Of a stretch of 64,000 bases of DNA, positions 53,949-60,673 are shown in pieces (the first letter of the stretch is position 1; each line of letters begins with the position of its first letter). The notes beneath the pieces are model-generated. The model was not told where the DNA came from and searched no databases. It worked only from the letters and a program-made list of their open reading frames with translations. Source of the stretch: CAVSVP01 sp963731125. Its GTDB lineage: Bacteria; Pseudomonadota; Gammaproteobacteria; Competibacterales; Competibacteraceae. The stretch covers positions 496,001 through 560,000 of the forward strand of contig CAVSVP010000009.1 of the NCBI GenBank assembly GCA_963731125.1. The letters are read 5' to 3'. The translations under genes were made by a program, and so were the position numbers.

Positions 53949-54070
53949 CGGGTGTTGCGCAGTGGTTCCTGGAATAACCACCCGAATACGCGCGCGCCGC
54001 GTACCGCAACCACAACAACCCAGCTAACCGCAACAATAACCTGGGTCTGCGGATGGTGTGCAAGGGCTAG
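53949..54070 (+). other. Candidate DGR template repeat (TR), orphan
   Basis: A non-coding copy of the NACHT gene's C-terminus, rich in AAC and AAT. In frame its second part would read R-A-A-Y-R-N-H-N-N-P-A-N-R-N-N-N-L-G and end at a TAG, the look of known DGR templates. One base is missing in the middle relative to the gene, so it does not code. Upstream, a hairpin GCCGGT-TTCG-ACCGGC sits at about 53914-53929. Non-adenine differences show it is not the recent template of the present VR, or has decayed. No Avd or reverse transcriptase gene is in the window. The other possibility is a decayed paralogue fragment. Confidence 0.6.
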
Positions 54071-54136
54071 CGATGGCGCAGGTGAGTCCCGTCCGCACGG
54101 CTGTTAAACAGACAGACTGTCGGGCAGACCAGAATG

Positions 54137-54179
54137 GAGGCGTCTTTCAGGTGCAAGCCCTGGGGCGCCTCATTTTTTT
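54137..54179 (+). terminator. Terminator-like hairpin after the template-like repeat
   Basis: GAGGCG (54137-54142) pairs with CGCCTC (54166-54171), followed by ATTTTTTT. It could end a short RNA carrying the template-like repeat, since no coding gene on this strand lies just before it. Confidence 0.6.
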
Positions 54180-54325
54180 ATCCACCCGTAGCCTGGATGG
54201 AGCGTAGCGGAATCCGGGACTCGATCATTCACCCGCCCAACCCCGTCGTCGCAGTGCTGTTCAGAAAAAATCCACCCGCCCGAAATCTGGACTTTGGCCA
54301 TTGTTTACGAATCAAATACTAAAAG

Positions 54326-54376
54326 CCCCCTCACCCTCACCCTCTCCCCTGGTGGGAGAGGGTGAGGGTGAGGGGG
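54326..54376. repeat. Perfect 23-bp inverted repeat upstream of sfsA
   Basis: A 23-base C-rich arm beginning CCCCCTCACCCTCACC and its exact complement are separated by CTGGT. The arms are built from CCCTCAC-type units. It lies 36 bases before the sfsA start. A related REP-like remnant (GTAGCCTGGATGGAGCGTAG) lies at about 54187-54206. Confidence 0.9.
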
Positions 54377-54412
54377 AAATGGCCAAAGTCGAGTGAATTA
54401 TCATCAACAGGA

Positions 54413-55126
54413 ATGCTCGTGATTTTCCCCAGCCCCCTCTTGCCCGCCATCCTGCTGCGCCGCTACCAGCGCTTTCTCGCCGATGTGCAGCTCGCCGACG
54501 GCCGCACCGTGACCGTACATTGCCCCAACACCGGCGCCCTGTTGGGCTGCGCCGAACCCGGCATGGCGGTATGGCTGAGCCGCTCGTCAAAGCCCGGCCG
54601 CAAATACGCGTTAACCTGGGAGCTGGTGAACAGCGGCGGCACCCTGGTGGGCATTAACACCGGTCTGGCCAACCGACTGGTCGAGGAAGCCCTCCACAAC
54701 CACCTGCTGCCGGGCTTCACCGGCTACCCTCAGCTGCGCCGGGAGGTGCGCTATGGTCAGGCCAATTCGCGTATCGATTTTCTGCTGGAAGGAGATGACC
54801 ACAACCGTTGCTATTTGGAAGTCAAAAACGTCACGGCGGCGGTACAGGATGGCATCGCGCTGTTTCCCGACGCCGTCAGCCAGCGCGGCACCCGCCATCT
54901 GCGGGAGCTGATAACGGTGGTGGCACAGGGCCAGCGGGCGGTATTGTGTTTTTGCGTGCAACGCCAGGACGTCCGGGAAGTGCGGCCGGCCGATGCCATT
55001 AACCCGGTTTACGGCGCCACCCTGCGGGAGGCCCTGGCTTGCGGCGTGGAGGTCATGGCCTGCGCCGCCGTGGTGACGTCCCAGGCGATTACGCTACACC
55101 GACGGCTACCGGTCGTCTGTCCGTGA
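54413..55126 (+). CDS. sfsA: SfsA-family DNA/RNA-binding protein
   Basis: A 237-residue SfsA protein. The N-terminal OB-like part has R-R-Y-Q-R-F-L-A-D-V and H-C-P-N-T-G-A-L-L-G-C. The C-terminal nuclease-like part has S-R-I-D-F-L-L and Y-L-E-V-K-N-V-T (PD-(D/E)xK-like). In E. coli it was found as a sugar-fermentation stimulator, its molecular role being unclear. The ATG at 54413 begins a few residues before the family block. It is convergent with the histidine kinase gene. Confidence 0.93.
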   Translation: MLVIFPSPLLPAILLRRYQRFLADVQLADGRTVTVHCPNTGALLGCAEPGMAVWLSRSSKPGRKYALTWELVNSGGTLVGINTGLANRLVEEALHNHLLPGFTGYPQLRREVRYGQANSRIDFLLEGDDHNRCYLEVKNVTAAVQDGIALFPDAVSQRGTRHLRELITVVAQGQRAVLCFCVQRQDVREVRPADAINPVYGATLREALACGVEVMACAAVVTSQAITLHRRLPVVCP

Positions 55127-55136
55127 TTGGTGAGCG

Positions 55137-56510
55137 CTACCGGGGCAGCTCCAGCCGTGCTTCCAGTCCGCCCTGCTGGCGGTTGCGTAGCGTCAATTCC
55201 CCGCCGTGGGCCCGGGCAATGTTCCGGGCGATGCCTAGCCCCAGGCCGGTTCCCCCCGTATGCCGGCTGCGCGAACCTTCCAGGCGATAAAACGGCTCAA
55301 AAACCCGCTCCAGCTCCGCCTCGGGAATGCCGGGCCCGGTATCGCGAATACCAATCACCAGCCGTTCCGGTCCATCCGTCACCGAGATCAGCGCCTGCTT
55401 ACCGTAATGCAGGGCATTGTCCACCAAATTGCTCAGACACCGTTTCAAGGCCAGCGGCCGACCCTGGAAAGGCGCCCGGAGGGCACCCTGAATGCGGACC
55501 TCACCGCCGGTGTCTCTGGCGTCTTCCTGCAGCGTTTCCAATAACGCAGCGATATCTATCGCCACCACCGCCTCTTTAACCTCGGTGCCGCGCATAAAAT
55601 CCAATGTTGCCTGCACCATGGTCTCCATGGCATCCAAATCACTCTGAAATTTTGCCCGCAGGGTTTCGTCGTCGAGCAGTTCGGTGCGCAGCCTGAGCCG
55701 GGTAATGGGCGTTTTCAGATCGTGGGAGACGGCGGCGAGGATACGGCTGCGGTCCTGTAGATAACGGATTAAGCGGGTTTGCATGGTATTAAAGGCACTG
55801 GCAGCCCGGCGGACTTCCAAAGGGCCGGTCTCCACCAGGGGCGGGCGGTGAATATTCCGGCCCAGCTCCGTGGCCGCCGTGGCCAGCAGCGTCAGGGGAC
55901 GGGTCAGCCAGCGCACGGCCAGAACCGCCAGGGCGGCCACGGAGATCAGCAGTACCAACAGAATCAAGAGCAGCTTATAGGGCCAGGCAAAGACCTCTTC
56001 GGGCAGGCGCTGATGAAAGGTAACGACGCTGCCGTCCTGGAGCTTCACCTGCACCAGAAATGCCCGGGTATTGCGTAACCAGGCATGGTGGCGGCGATGA
56101 TGGGGCGGCATTCCCAATGGACGCTCCCGAGGCAACGGCGGCGGTTCCCTGGCCTCCACTTCGATGCGCAGCGGCCGGCCGGACGGCAAGTAACGGCGCA
56201 GCAGCGCAGTCAATAGCGGCACTTCCCGGCTCTCCTCTTGCGCACCGACACCCCAGGGAAGATCCAGGCTGATCCGGGTGGGCGGCAGATCCAGCGCGGT
56301 CACCAGGCGGCGGCGCTCCACCTCGGGAAGCGTCTCCAACAAGTTGACGATGGCGGCAAGCCGCTGGGCGATATTGCCTCCCACGGCCCGATGTAACACC
56401 TGCCCGCGGTCATATAATAGAATTGCCGCGCTTAGCAACTGGGCCAGCAGCAACCCCACCATCAGCAATAATAACAACCGGCCGAACAAGGACTGGGGCA
56501 GTCGCCGCAT
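55137..56510 (-). CDS. sensor histidine kinase, RstB/CpxA-like
   Basis: A 457-residue membrane kinase. Two membrane helices (about 10-30 and 165-190) enclose a periplasmic domain of about 135 residues with a proline/arginine/histidine-rich stretch. A HAMP domain follows. The H-box is S-H-D-L-K-T-P-I-T-R-L-R, the N-box L-V-D-N-A-L-H-Y, and the ATP lid has D-T-G-P-G-I-P and G-T-G-L-G-L. Its start overlaps the regulator's stop (TAATG), so the pair is translationally coupled. The partner's presumed binding site resembles the RstA box. Confidence 0.9.
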   Translation of the reverse strand: MRRLPQSLFGRLLLLLMVGLLLAQLLSAAILLYDRGQVLHRAVGGNIAQRLAAIVNLLETLPEVERRRLVTALDLPPTRISLDLPWGVGAQEESREVPLLTALLRRYLPSGRPLRIEVEAREPPPLPRERPLGMPPHHRRHHAWLRNTRAFLVQVKLQDGSVVTFHQRLPEEVFAWPYKLLLILLVLLISVAALAVLAVRWLTRPLTLLATAATELGRNIHRPPLVETGPLEVRRAASAFNTMQTRLIRYLQDRSRILAAVSHDLKTPITRLRLRTELLDDETLRAKFQSDLDAMETMVQATLDFMRGTEVKEAVVAIDIAALLETLQEDARDTGGEVRIQGALRAPFQGRPLALKRCLSNLVDNALHYGKQALISVTDGPERLVIGIRDTGPGIPEAELERVFEPFYRLEGSRSRHTGGTGLGLGIARNIARAHGGELTLRNRQQGGLEARLELPR

Positions 56511-57220
56511 TATGCCTCCCGGCTGACTGCGGCCGCCAGCACATAGCCTTCGTTGCGCACAGTCTTGAGAATGGCGGGCTCACGAGGATCGTCTCCCAAG
56601 CGCCGGCGCAGGCGGCTAACCTGGACATCGATACTACGATCGAAGGGTATGGCCTCACGGCCTTGGGTCAAATCCAGCAGTTGATCCCGGTTAAGCACCC
56701 GGTTGGGGTGCTCCAAGAATACGCGCAGCAGCCGGTATTCACCGCCGCTCAACGACACCACTACGCCCTCCGGCGAGACCAGATGGCGGGCGACGGCATC
56801 CAGAGTCCAGCCGGCGAAACGAAAATAATGGATCTCACCAGGCTCTGCCGGCAGGTGCCGGAACCGGCGCAGCACCACTTTAATGCGCGCCAAAAGCTCC
56901 CGGGGATTAAAAGGTTTGGGCAGATAATCATCAGCCCCCATCTCCAACCCAATGATACGATCGGTATCTTCCCCCCGGGCGGTCAACATAATGATCGGAA
57001 TATCGGAGCGTACCCGTAGATTACGGCATAGCACCAGCCCGTCGTCACCGGGCAGCATCAAGTCCAGAATAATAAGATCGAAGCGCAACTCATCCAGCGC
57101 CTTTTCCATACCTCGTCCGTCCTCGACACCGGTGACGCGGAAGCCGTTTTTACGCAAATAATCGCCCAACAGCTCCCGCAGTTCAGTGTCATCGTCGACA
57201 ATTAAAATATGCTCATTCAT
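56510..57220 (-). CDS. OmpR-family response regulator, RstA-like
   Basis: A 236-residue regulator. The receiver domain (residues 1-115) has I-V-D-D-D at the acidic pocket, the phosphoacceptor Asp in L-I-L-D-L-M-L-P-G-D-D-G, and the Lys in L-P-K-P-F. The winged-helix DNA-binding domain (about 140-235) ends R-T-V-R-N-E-G-Y-V-L. I choose the ATG at 57220 (M-N-E-H-I-L-I-V-D-D-D). It is transcribed divergently from a Spy/CpxP-like gene, and the shared gap has TGTAAC-type repeats. Confidence 0.92.
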   Translation of the reverse strand: MNEHILIVDDDTELRELLGDYLRKNGFRVTGVEDGRGMEKALDELRFDLIILDLMLPGDDGLVLCRNLRVRSDIPIIMLTARGEDTDRIIGLEMGADDYLPKPFNPRELLARIKVVLRRFRHLPAEPGEIHYFRFAGWTLDAVARHLVSPEGVVVSLSGGEYRLLRVFLEHPNRVLNRDQLLDLTQGREAIPFDRSIDVQVSRLRRRLGDDPREPAILKTVRNEGYVLAAAVSREA

Positions 57221-57264
57221 GACGATCTTTATACACCGCAACCGTTGACGTCGGATAACAAAAT

Positions 57265-57335
57265 GGTAACTCAGTGTAACTCAAGCTCCCGCTGTTACAT
57301 GCGGTTACAAAAAAGCCCTGTGCGGACATGCACCA
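57265..57335. promoter_or_regulatory. TGTAAC/GTTACA repeats, RstA-box-like operator
   Basis: TACATGCGGTTACA at 57296-57309 matches the known RstA box TACATNTNGTTACA with one mismatch. To its left GGTAACTCA and TGTAACTCA (57265-57283) are spaced ten bases, and another GTTACAT lies near 57336. Ten-base-spaced direct repeats are typical OmpR-family sites. The place between the regulator and the Spy-like gene suggests control of both. Confidence 0.65.
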
Positions 57336-57400
57336 GTTACATGCCGGGTATTAAATAATCTCTGACAGCTAAAGATTAACGTCAGCAGAGGAGCATCAAG

Positions 57401-57904
57401 ATGAAGACATTATCCAAATTAGCCGTGGTTTCCGTGGTGGGATTAGGTCTTACCGGCACTGCCGCGCTATCGGCATCCTGGGGAGATTGCCCGGGTTATG
57501 ACTATGGCCACGGCAGAGGACATATGCGTGGCGATCCGGGGCAATGGCGGGAAATGATGCAGCAGCATCACGCAGAGCGCATGGAACTGCTGGAGCACAG
57601 ACTGCAGCTAACACCCGATCAGGAGGCCGCCTGGCAGGCGTTTGTCGACGCCCAAACCGCCCACCGCAATACCATGCAAAGTGGGCCCTGGCAACGCCAA
57701 CAGCAAGCGCAGATGAATGCGCCGGAATATTTCAATAACCGGGTGCAGTTTATGGAACAGCGTTTGACCAGTCTACAGAACGTGGCCAAAGCCGCCGGCG
57801 ATTTGTACGCTACCCTGACTCCGGAACAGCAAACGGTGATGAATGACTTCCTTGCCAGCCGCCCCGGTGGTTATGGCCGCAAGGCCGGCGCGGCCAAGAA
57901 TTAA
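57401..57904 (+). CDS. periplasmic Spy/CpxP-family protein
   Basis: A 167-residue secreted helical protein. The signal peptide is residues 1-25. The two LTxxQ motifs that define the family are L-T-P-D-Q near residue 70 and L-T-P-E-Q near 147. A His/Gly-rich stretch (Y-G-H-G-R-G-H) follows the signal peptide and might bind metal. Such proteins are ATP-independent chaperones or negative regulators of envelope stress kinases. Its divergent position next to a regulator-kinase pair mirrors cpxP-cpxRA. GAGGAG precedes the ATG. Confidence 0.88.
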   Translation: MKTLSKLAVVSVVGLGLTGTAALSASWGDCPGYDYGHGRGHMRGDPGQWREMMQQHHAERMELLEHRLQLTPDQEAAWQAFVDAQTAHRNTMQSGPWQRQQQAQMNAPEYFNNRVQFMEQRLTSLQNVAKAAGDLYATLTPEQQTVMNDFLASRPGGYGRKAGAAKN

Positions 57905-58211
57905 CCCTAGCCGTCGTTCCGCGGGAACAGTACAGACCGTGCCGTTCCCGTCGGTTTTGTCGATCACGCCGGAAAAATCCCACAGCAGCCTGATGCATTT
58001 TTCCAAGCTTGGAGTAAACTGGTGTCGTTAGCTGCTATTGGTCTGGAAGCTGTTATCAAGACCGACTGCGGCATGGATGCCGCAGTCGAGCTGATAGGGA
58101 TGTATTAACAGCGTGTCTCGAGAATAGCTTCCAGAGCGATATGGCGGCCGTTTGCGGCCGGTATAGCATGCTCAGATAGGAGTTACACATCAGCAGTCAA
58201 GGAGAAGACGC
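57905..58211. other. Intergenic gap before pilU
   Basis: About 300 bases. It holds repeat copy 6 (58037-58140) and a small hairpin CGGGAACAGTACAGACCGTGCCGTTCCCG-like sequence just after the Spy-like gene (about 57921-57949), which could act as its terminator. Confidence 0.45.
58037..58140 (+). repeat. 104-bp palindromic repeat, copy 6
   Basis: Forward copy with somewhat worn ends (ATTGGTCTGGAAG / CTTCCAGAGCGAT). The centre ACTGCGGCATGGATGCCGCAGT is a complete palindrome around the loop. Confidence 0.9.
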
Positions 58212-59378
58212 GTGAATGAAGACAAAGCCATGCGCTACATGTTTGAGCTGGCACAATTACTTCTGCAAAAGAACGGCTCCGATATTTTTATTACCGCAGG
58301 CAGCCCTCCTGCCATTAAGGTCGACGGTACCATCCAGCGCGTCGGCGATACCCGGTTAACGCCTCAGCAAACGGAAGCGCTGGTGCGCTCCATCATGAAC
58401 GATAAGCAAATCATTGCGTTTGAAAGCAGCCGGGAAGCCAACTTTTCGCTCAATTATCCAGACGTCGCCCGGTTTCGCGTCAGCGCCTTTAAACAGCGCG
58501 GCAGCATGGGCATGGTGCTACGCTTGATTAAGTCCCATATCCCGACGCTCGAAGAACTATATTTACCGCCGCTTTTAAAAGATATTGCCATGGCCAAGCG
58601 GGGACTGGTGATCTTCTTAGGGGGAACCGGCTGCGGTAAATCCACTTCCCTCGCCTCGATGATCGATCACCGCAATAGCCAGGGTAATGAACATATTATC
58701 ACCATCGAGGATCCTATCGAATTTTTTCACCGCCATAAGCAATGCCTGGTGAATCAGCGCGAAGTCGGTGTCGATTCCGAATCCTACGAGATCGCCCTGA
58801 AAAACACCTTGCGGCAGGCTCCCAACGTGATCCTTATCGGGGAAATCCGGGATCGCGCGACCATGGAGTATGCCATTTCCTTTGCCGAAACCGGTCATTT
58901 ATGTTTGTCTACCCTGCATGCCAATAATACTGACCAGGCCTTTGATCGCATTATCAACTTCTTCTCTCCCGAACGCCGCCAGCAGGTACTGATGGACTTA
59001 TCCTTCAACATGAGAGCCTTTATTTCGCAACGCCTGGTGCCGCGGCTCGATGGTCCTGGGCTCATTCCGGCCGTAGAGATTCTTTTAAACACACCGTTGA
59101 TGGCGGATTTAATCTTTCAGGGCAAGATCACCGAAATCAAGCCGCTGATGCATCGCTCCAGCGAACAGGGCATACAGACTTTCGACCAGGCCCTGTTCGA
59201 TCTCTATGAAGCAGGCCGAATCAGTTACGCATCTGCCCTGCGTTATGCCGACTCACTGAACAATCTACGCTTGCGCATCAAGCTGGAGAGTCAACGCCCC
59301 TTACCCAAGGAACTTGCCGGCAAAGGGGGTGAACTGAGTCTCCAAGGGGATGGCGAAGATTCCCAGCAGTGGCTGTAG
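58212..59378 (+). CDS. pilU: type IV pilus retraction ATPase, PilU type
   Basis: A 388-residue ATPase of the PilT/PilU group that powers retraction of type IV pili. The N-terminal PAS-like domain is at about 1-100. Walker A is G-G-T-G-C-G-K-S-T near residue 137, the Asp box is I-E-D-P-I-E-F, Walker B is L-I-G-E-I-R-D-R, and the His box is H-A-N-N-T-D-Q. I call PilU for the extended C-terminus and the E-T-G-H-L-C-L-S-T-L-H-A-N-N-T version of the His region. Start is GTG at 58212, six bases after AAGGAGA. PilT itself is not in the window. Confidence 0.9.
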   Translation: MNEDKAMRYMFELAQLLLQKNGSDIFITAGSPPAIKVDGTIQRVGDTRLTPQQTEALVRSIMNDKQIIAFESSREANFSLNYPDVARFRVSAFKQRGSMGMVLRLIKSHIPTLEELYLPPLLKDIAMAKRGLVIFLGGTGCGKSTSLASMIDHRNSQGNEHIITIEDPIEFFHRHKQCLVNQREVGVDSESYEIALKNTLRQAPNVILIGEIRDRATMEYAISFAETGHLCLSTLHANNTDQAFDRIINFFSPERRQQVLMDLSFNMRAFISQRLVPRLDGPGLIPAVEILLNTPLMADLIFQGKITEIKPLMHRSSEQGIQTFDQALFDLYEAGRISYASALRYADSLNNLRLRIKLESQRPLPKELAGKGGELSLQGDGEDSQQWL

Positions 59379-59638
59379 CCTTTTCCCTTTCACCTTAACT
59401 CTCTTCCATCAGAGAGAGTTAAGGTATGAAAGCTAAAAGATTGATTCCCTCTCCCCTTGACAGGAGGAGAGGGATGAGGGGTATTTAAATACCGGAAGCG
59501 ACTTTTTTTCCCATTATTTGTGAAATATTTCACTGCACACGGCAAGTCATTCCCCTAACCTAAGGGCGTAATCCAGTGATGATGCAGATGCGTATTCACA
59601 GAGGATTTGGAGAAGGCCTCCGGTTGGTGGTCGCAGTT

Positions 59639-59667
59639 GCCGAGGTGCTTTGGGCCTCGGCTTTTTT
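59639..59667 (+). terminator. Orphan rho-independent terminator, possible small RNA end
   Basis: GCCGAGG (59639-59645) and CCTCGGC (59655-59661) form a seven-base perfect stem, followed by six T. The nearest upstream gene on this strand ended 260 bases earlier and already has its own hairpin, so a short RNA starting somewhere at 59500-59600 may end here. Confidence 0.65.
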
Positions 59668-59741
59668 ATGCAAGAAACAGATGCCGCGATAATCGCCACT
59701 GGCCGCTCAGTTTCACCACTTTCCGCATCGAACGATACCGT

Positions 59742-59845
59742 ATCGATCTGGAAGCTATTCTCAAGATACGCTGTCAATATATCCCTATCAGCTCAACTGC
59801 GGCGTCCATGCCGCAGACGATCTTGATAACAGCTTCCAGATCAAT
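59742..59845 (-). repeat. 104-bp palindromic repeat, copy 7
   Basis: Reverse-orientation copy, starting ATCGATCTGGAAG and ending CTTCCAGATCAAT. Confidence 0.92.
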
Positions 59846-60009
59846 ATCAACAAGCACAAACCTCTTATCAAATGACACACCGTTCACTCACCTAAACCTG
59901 ACTTAGCCAGTGTGTCTAACAATGTTTAACAACGTATACAGCAGGATATTGCTACTATCCAATTAGCTTAGACGGCAGCTTATAACGGCAATTGGATCAA
60001 GGGAGCAAC

Positions 60010-60264
60010 ATGATTAACAGCAATCTAGATAATCTGTCATCCGCGACCTCGGCGGACAACGCCTATAAAATTCAGGCTAGGGATCTGCGTATTAAAGTGA
60101 TTGACGCCAAGGAAAGCCTTAAGGCGCTACGGTATCGACTTCTGACCGATAGACGAAAACCAGGGCTTGAAAAAGAGCTGGACAATATTGAGGCAGCGTT
60201 AAATGCGGCCAGAGAACTGGGTATCCATATTGAATATGTATTGCAATTGGATAATGAAGTCTAG
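60010..60264 (+). CDS. small helical protein of unknown function
   Basis: An 84-residue soluble protein, mostly predicted helix and rich in Lys, Glu, Arg and Leu (I-K-V-I-D-A-K-E-S-L-K-A-L-R-Y-R-L-L). It may be a coiled coil. AGGGAG stands six bases before the ATG at 60010, which I prefer over an in-frame Met at 59992. No family recognised. Another small gene follows on the same strand after 109 bases. Confidence 0.6.
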   Translation: MINSNLDNLSSATSADNAYKIQARDLRIKVIDAKESLKALRYRLLTDRRKPGLEKELDNIEAALNAARELGIHIEYVLQLDNEV

Positions 60265-60373
60265 ACCCCCAAGGCCGGCTGCTGGACCGAGTTCGAACGC
60301 TTGAGGAGTTGTTTGAGCGGCTCTGATATTCTTTAATAACTCTGATGTTCTTTAATTAAGAGGTTGTTCAAGC

Positions 60374-60598
60374 ATGTCAGACGATAGCCATTCCAAATTG
60401 GAACGCGAATTTCACGAGACAAAAGGAGCCCTCGATCTTCTCCTCACCTTGTGCGAGGAATTTGCACAGTGGGTCGAGGAAGCGCAGGATGATTCCAAGC
60501 TCGAAGCACTGGAAAACGTGCTTGGCCACATTCAAGCGATTGAAGTCGAGTACAAACACAGATTTGCAGCACTCGAGAAACAACTCACAACCGACTGA
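60374..60598 (+). CDS. small acidic helical protein of unknown function
   Basis: A 74-residue acidic protein (K-L-E-R-E-F-H-E-T-K-G-A-L-D-L-L-L ... V-E-Y-K-H-R-F-A-A-L-E-K-Q-L), likely a helical hairpin. The ribosome site is weak (AGAGG about 12 bases upstream). It ends 76 bases before the rpoC stop and is convergent with it. No family recognised. Confidence 0.5.
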   Translation: MSDDSHSKLEREFHETKGALDLLLTLCEEFAQWVEEAQDDSKLEALENVLGHIQAIEVEYKHRFAALEKQLTTD

Positions 60599-60632
60599 CG
60601 GTTTGAGTAGCGTAGGCAAAACTATAGAGCAC

Positions 60633-60663
60633 GTAGGACGGAAGCCATAGGCTTCCGCCCTAC
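60633..60663. terminator. Hairpin between rpoC and the small gene
   Basis: GTAGGACGGAAGCC-ATA-GGCTTCCGCCCTAC forms a stem of about 13 pairs with one unpaired A. It lies just beyond the rpoC stop and can serve transcripts from either side, although no long T-run follows. Confidence 0.6.
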
Positions 60664-60673
60664 CTGGGTAGGT

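Larger units (their letters stand above)
59379..60009. other. Long intergenic region after pilU
   Basis: About 630 bases. It holds a 12-bp stem hairpin CCTTAACTCTCT / AGAGAGTTAAGG at 59393-59424, likely the pilU transcript end. A CTCTCCCC / GGAGGAGAGG arm pair lies at about 59450-59472. An orphan terminator (59639-59667) and repeat copy 7 (59742-59845) follow. No protein-coding gene is convincing here. Confidence 0.5.

Noticed and set aside
2472..59845. CRISPR array from repeated palindromes
   Set aside because: The copies are kilobases apart, alternate in orientation and have no spacers or cas genes.
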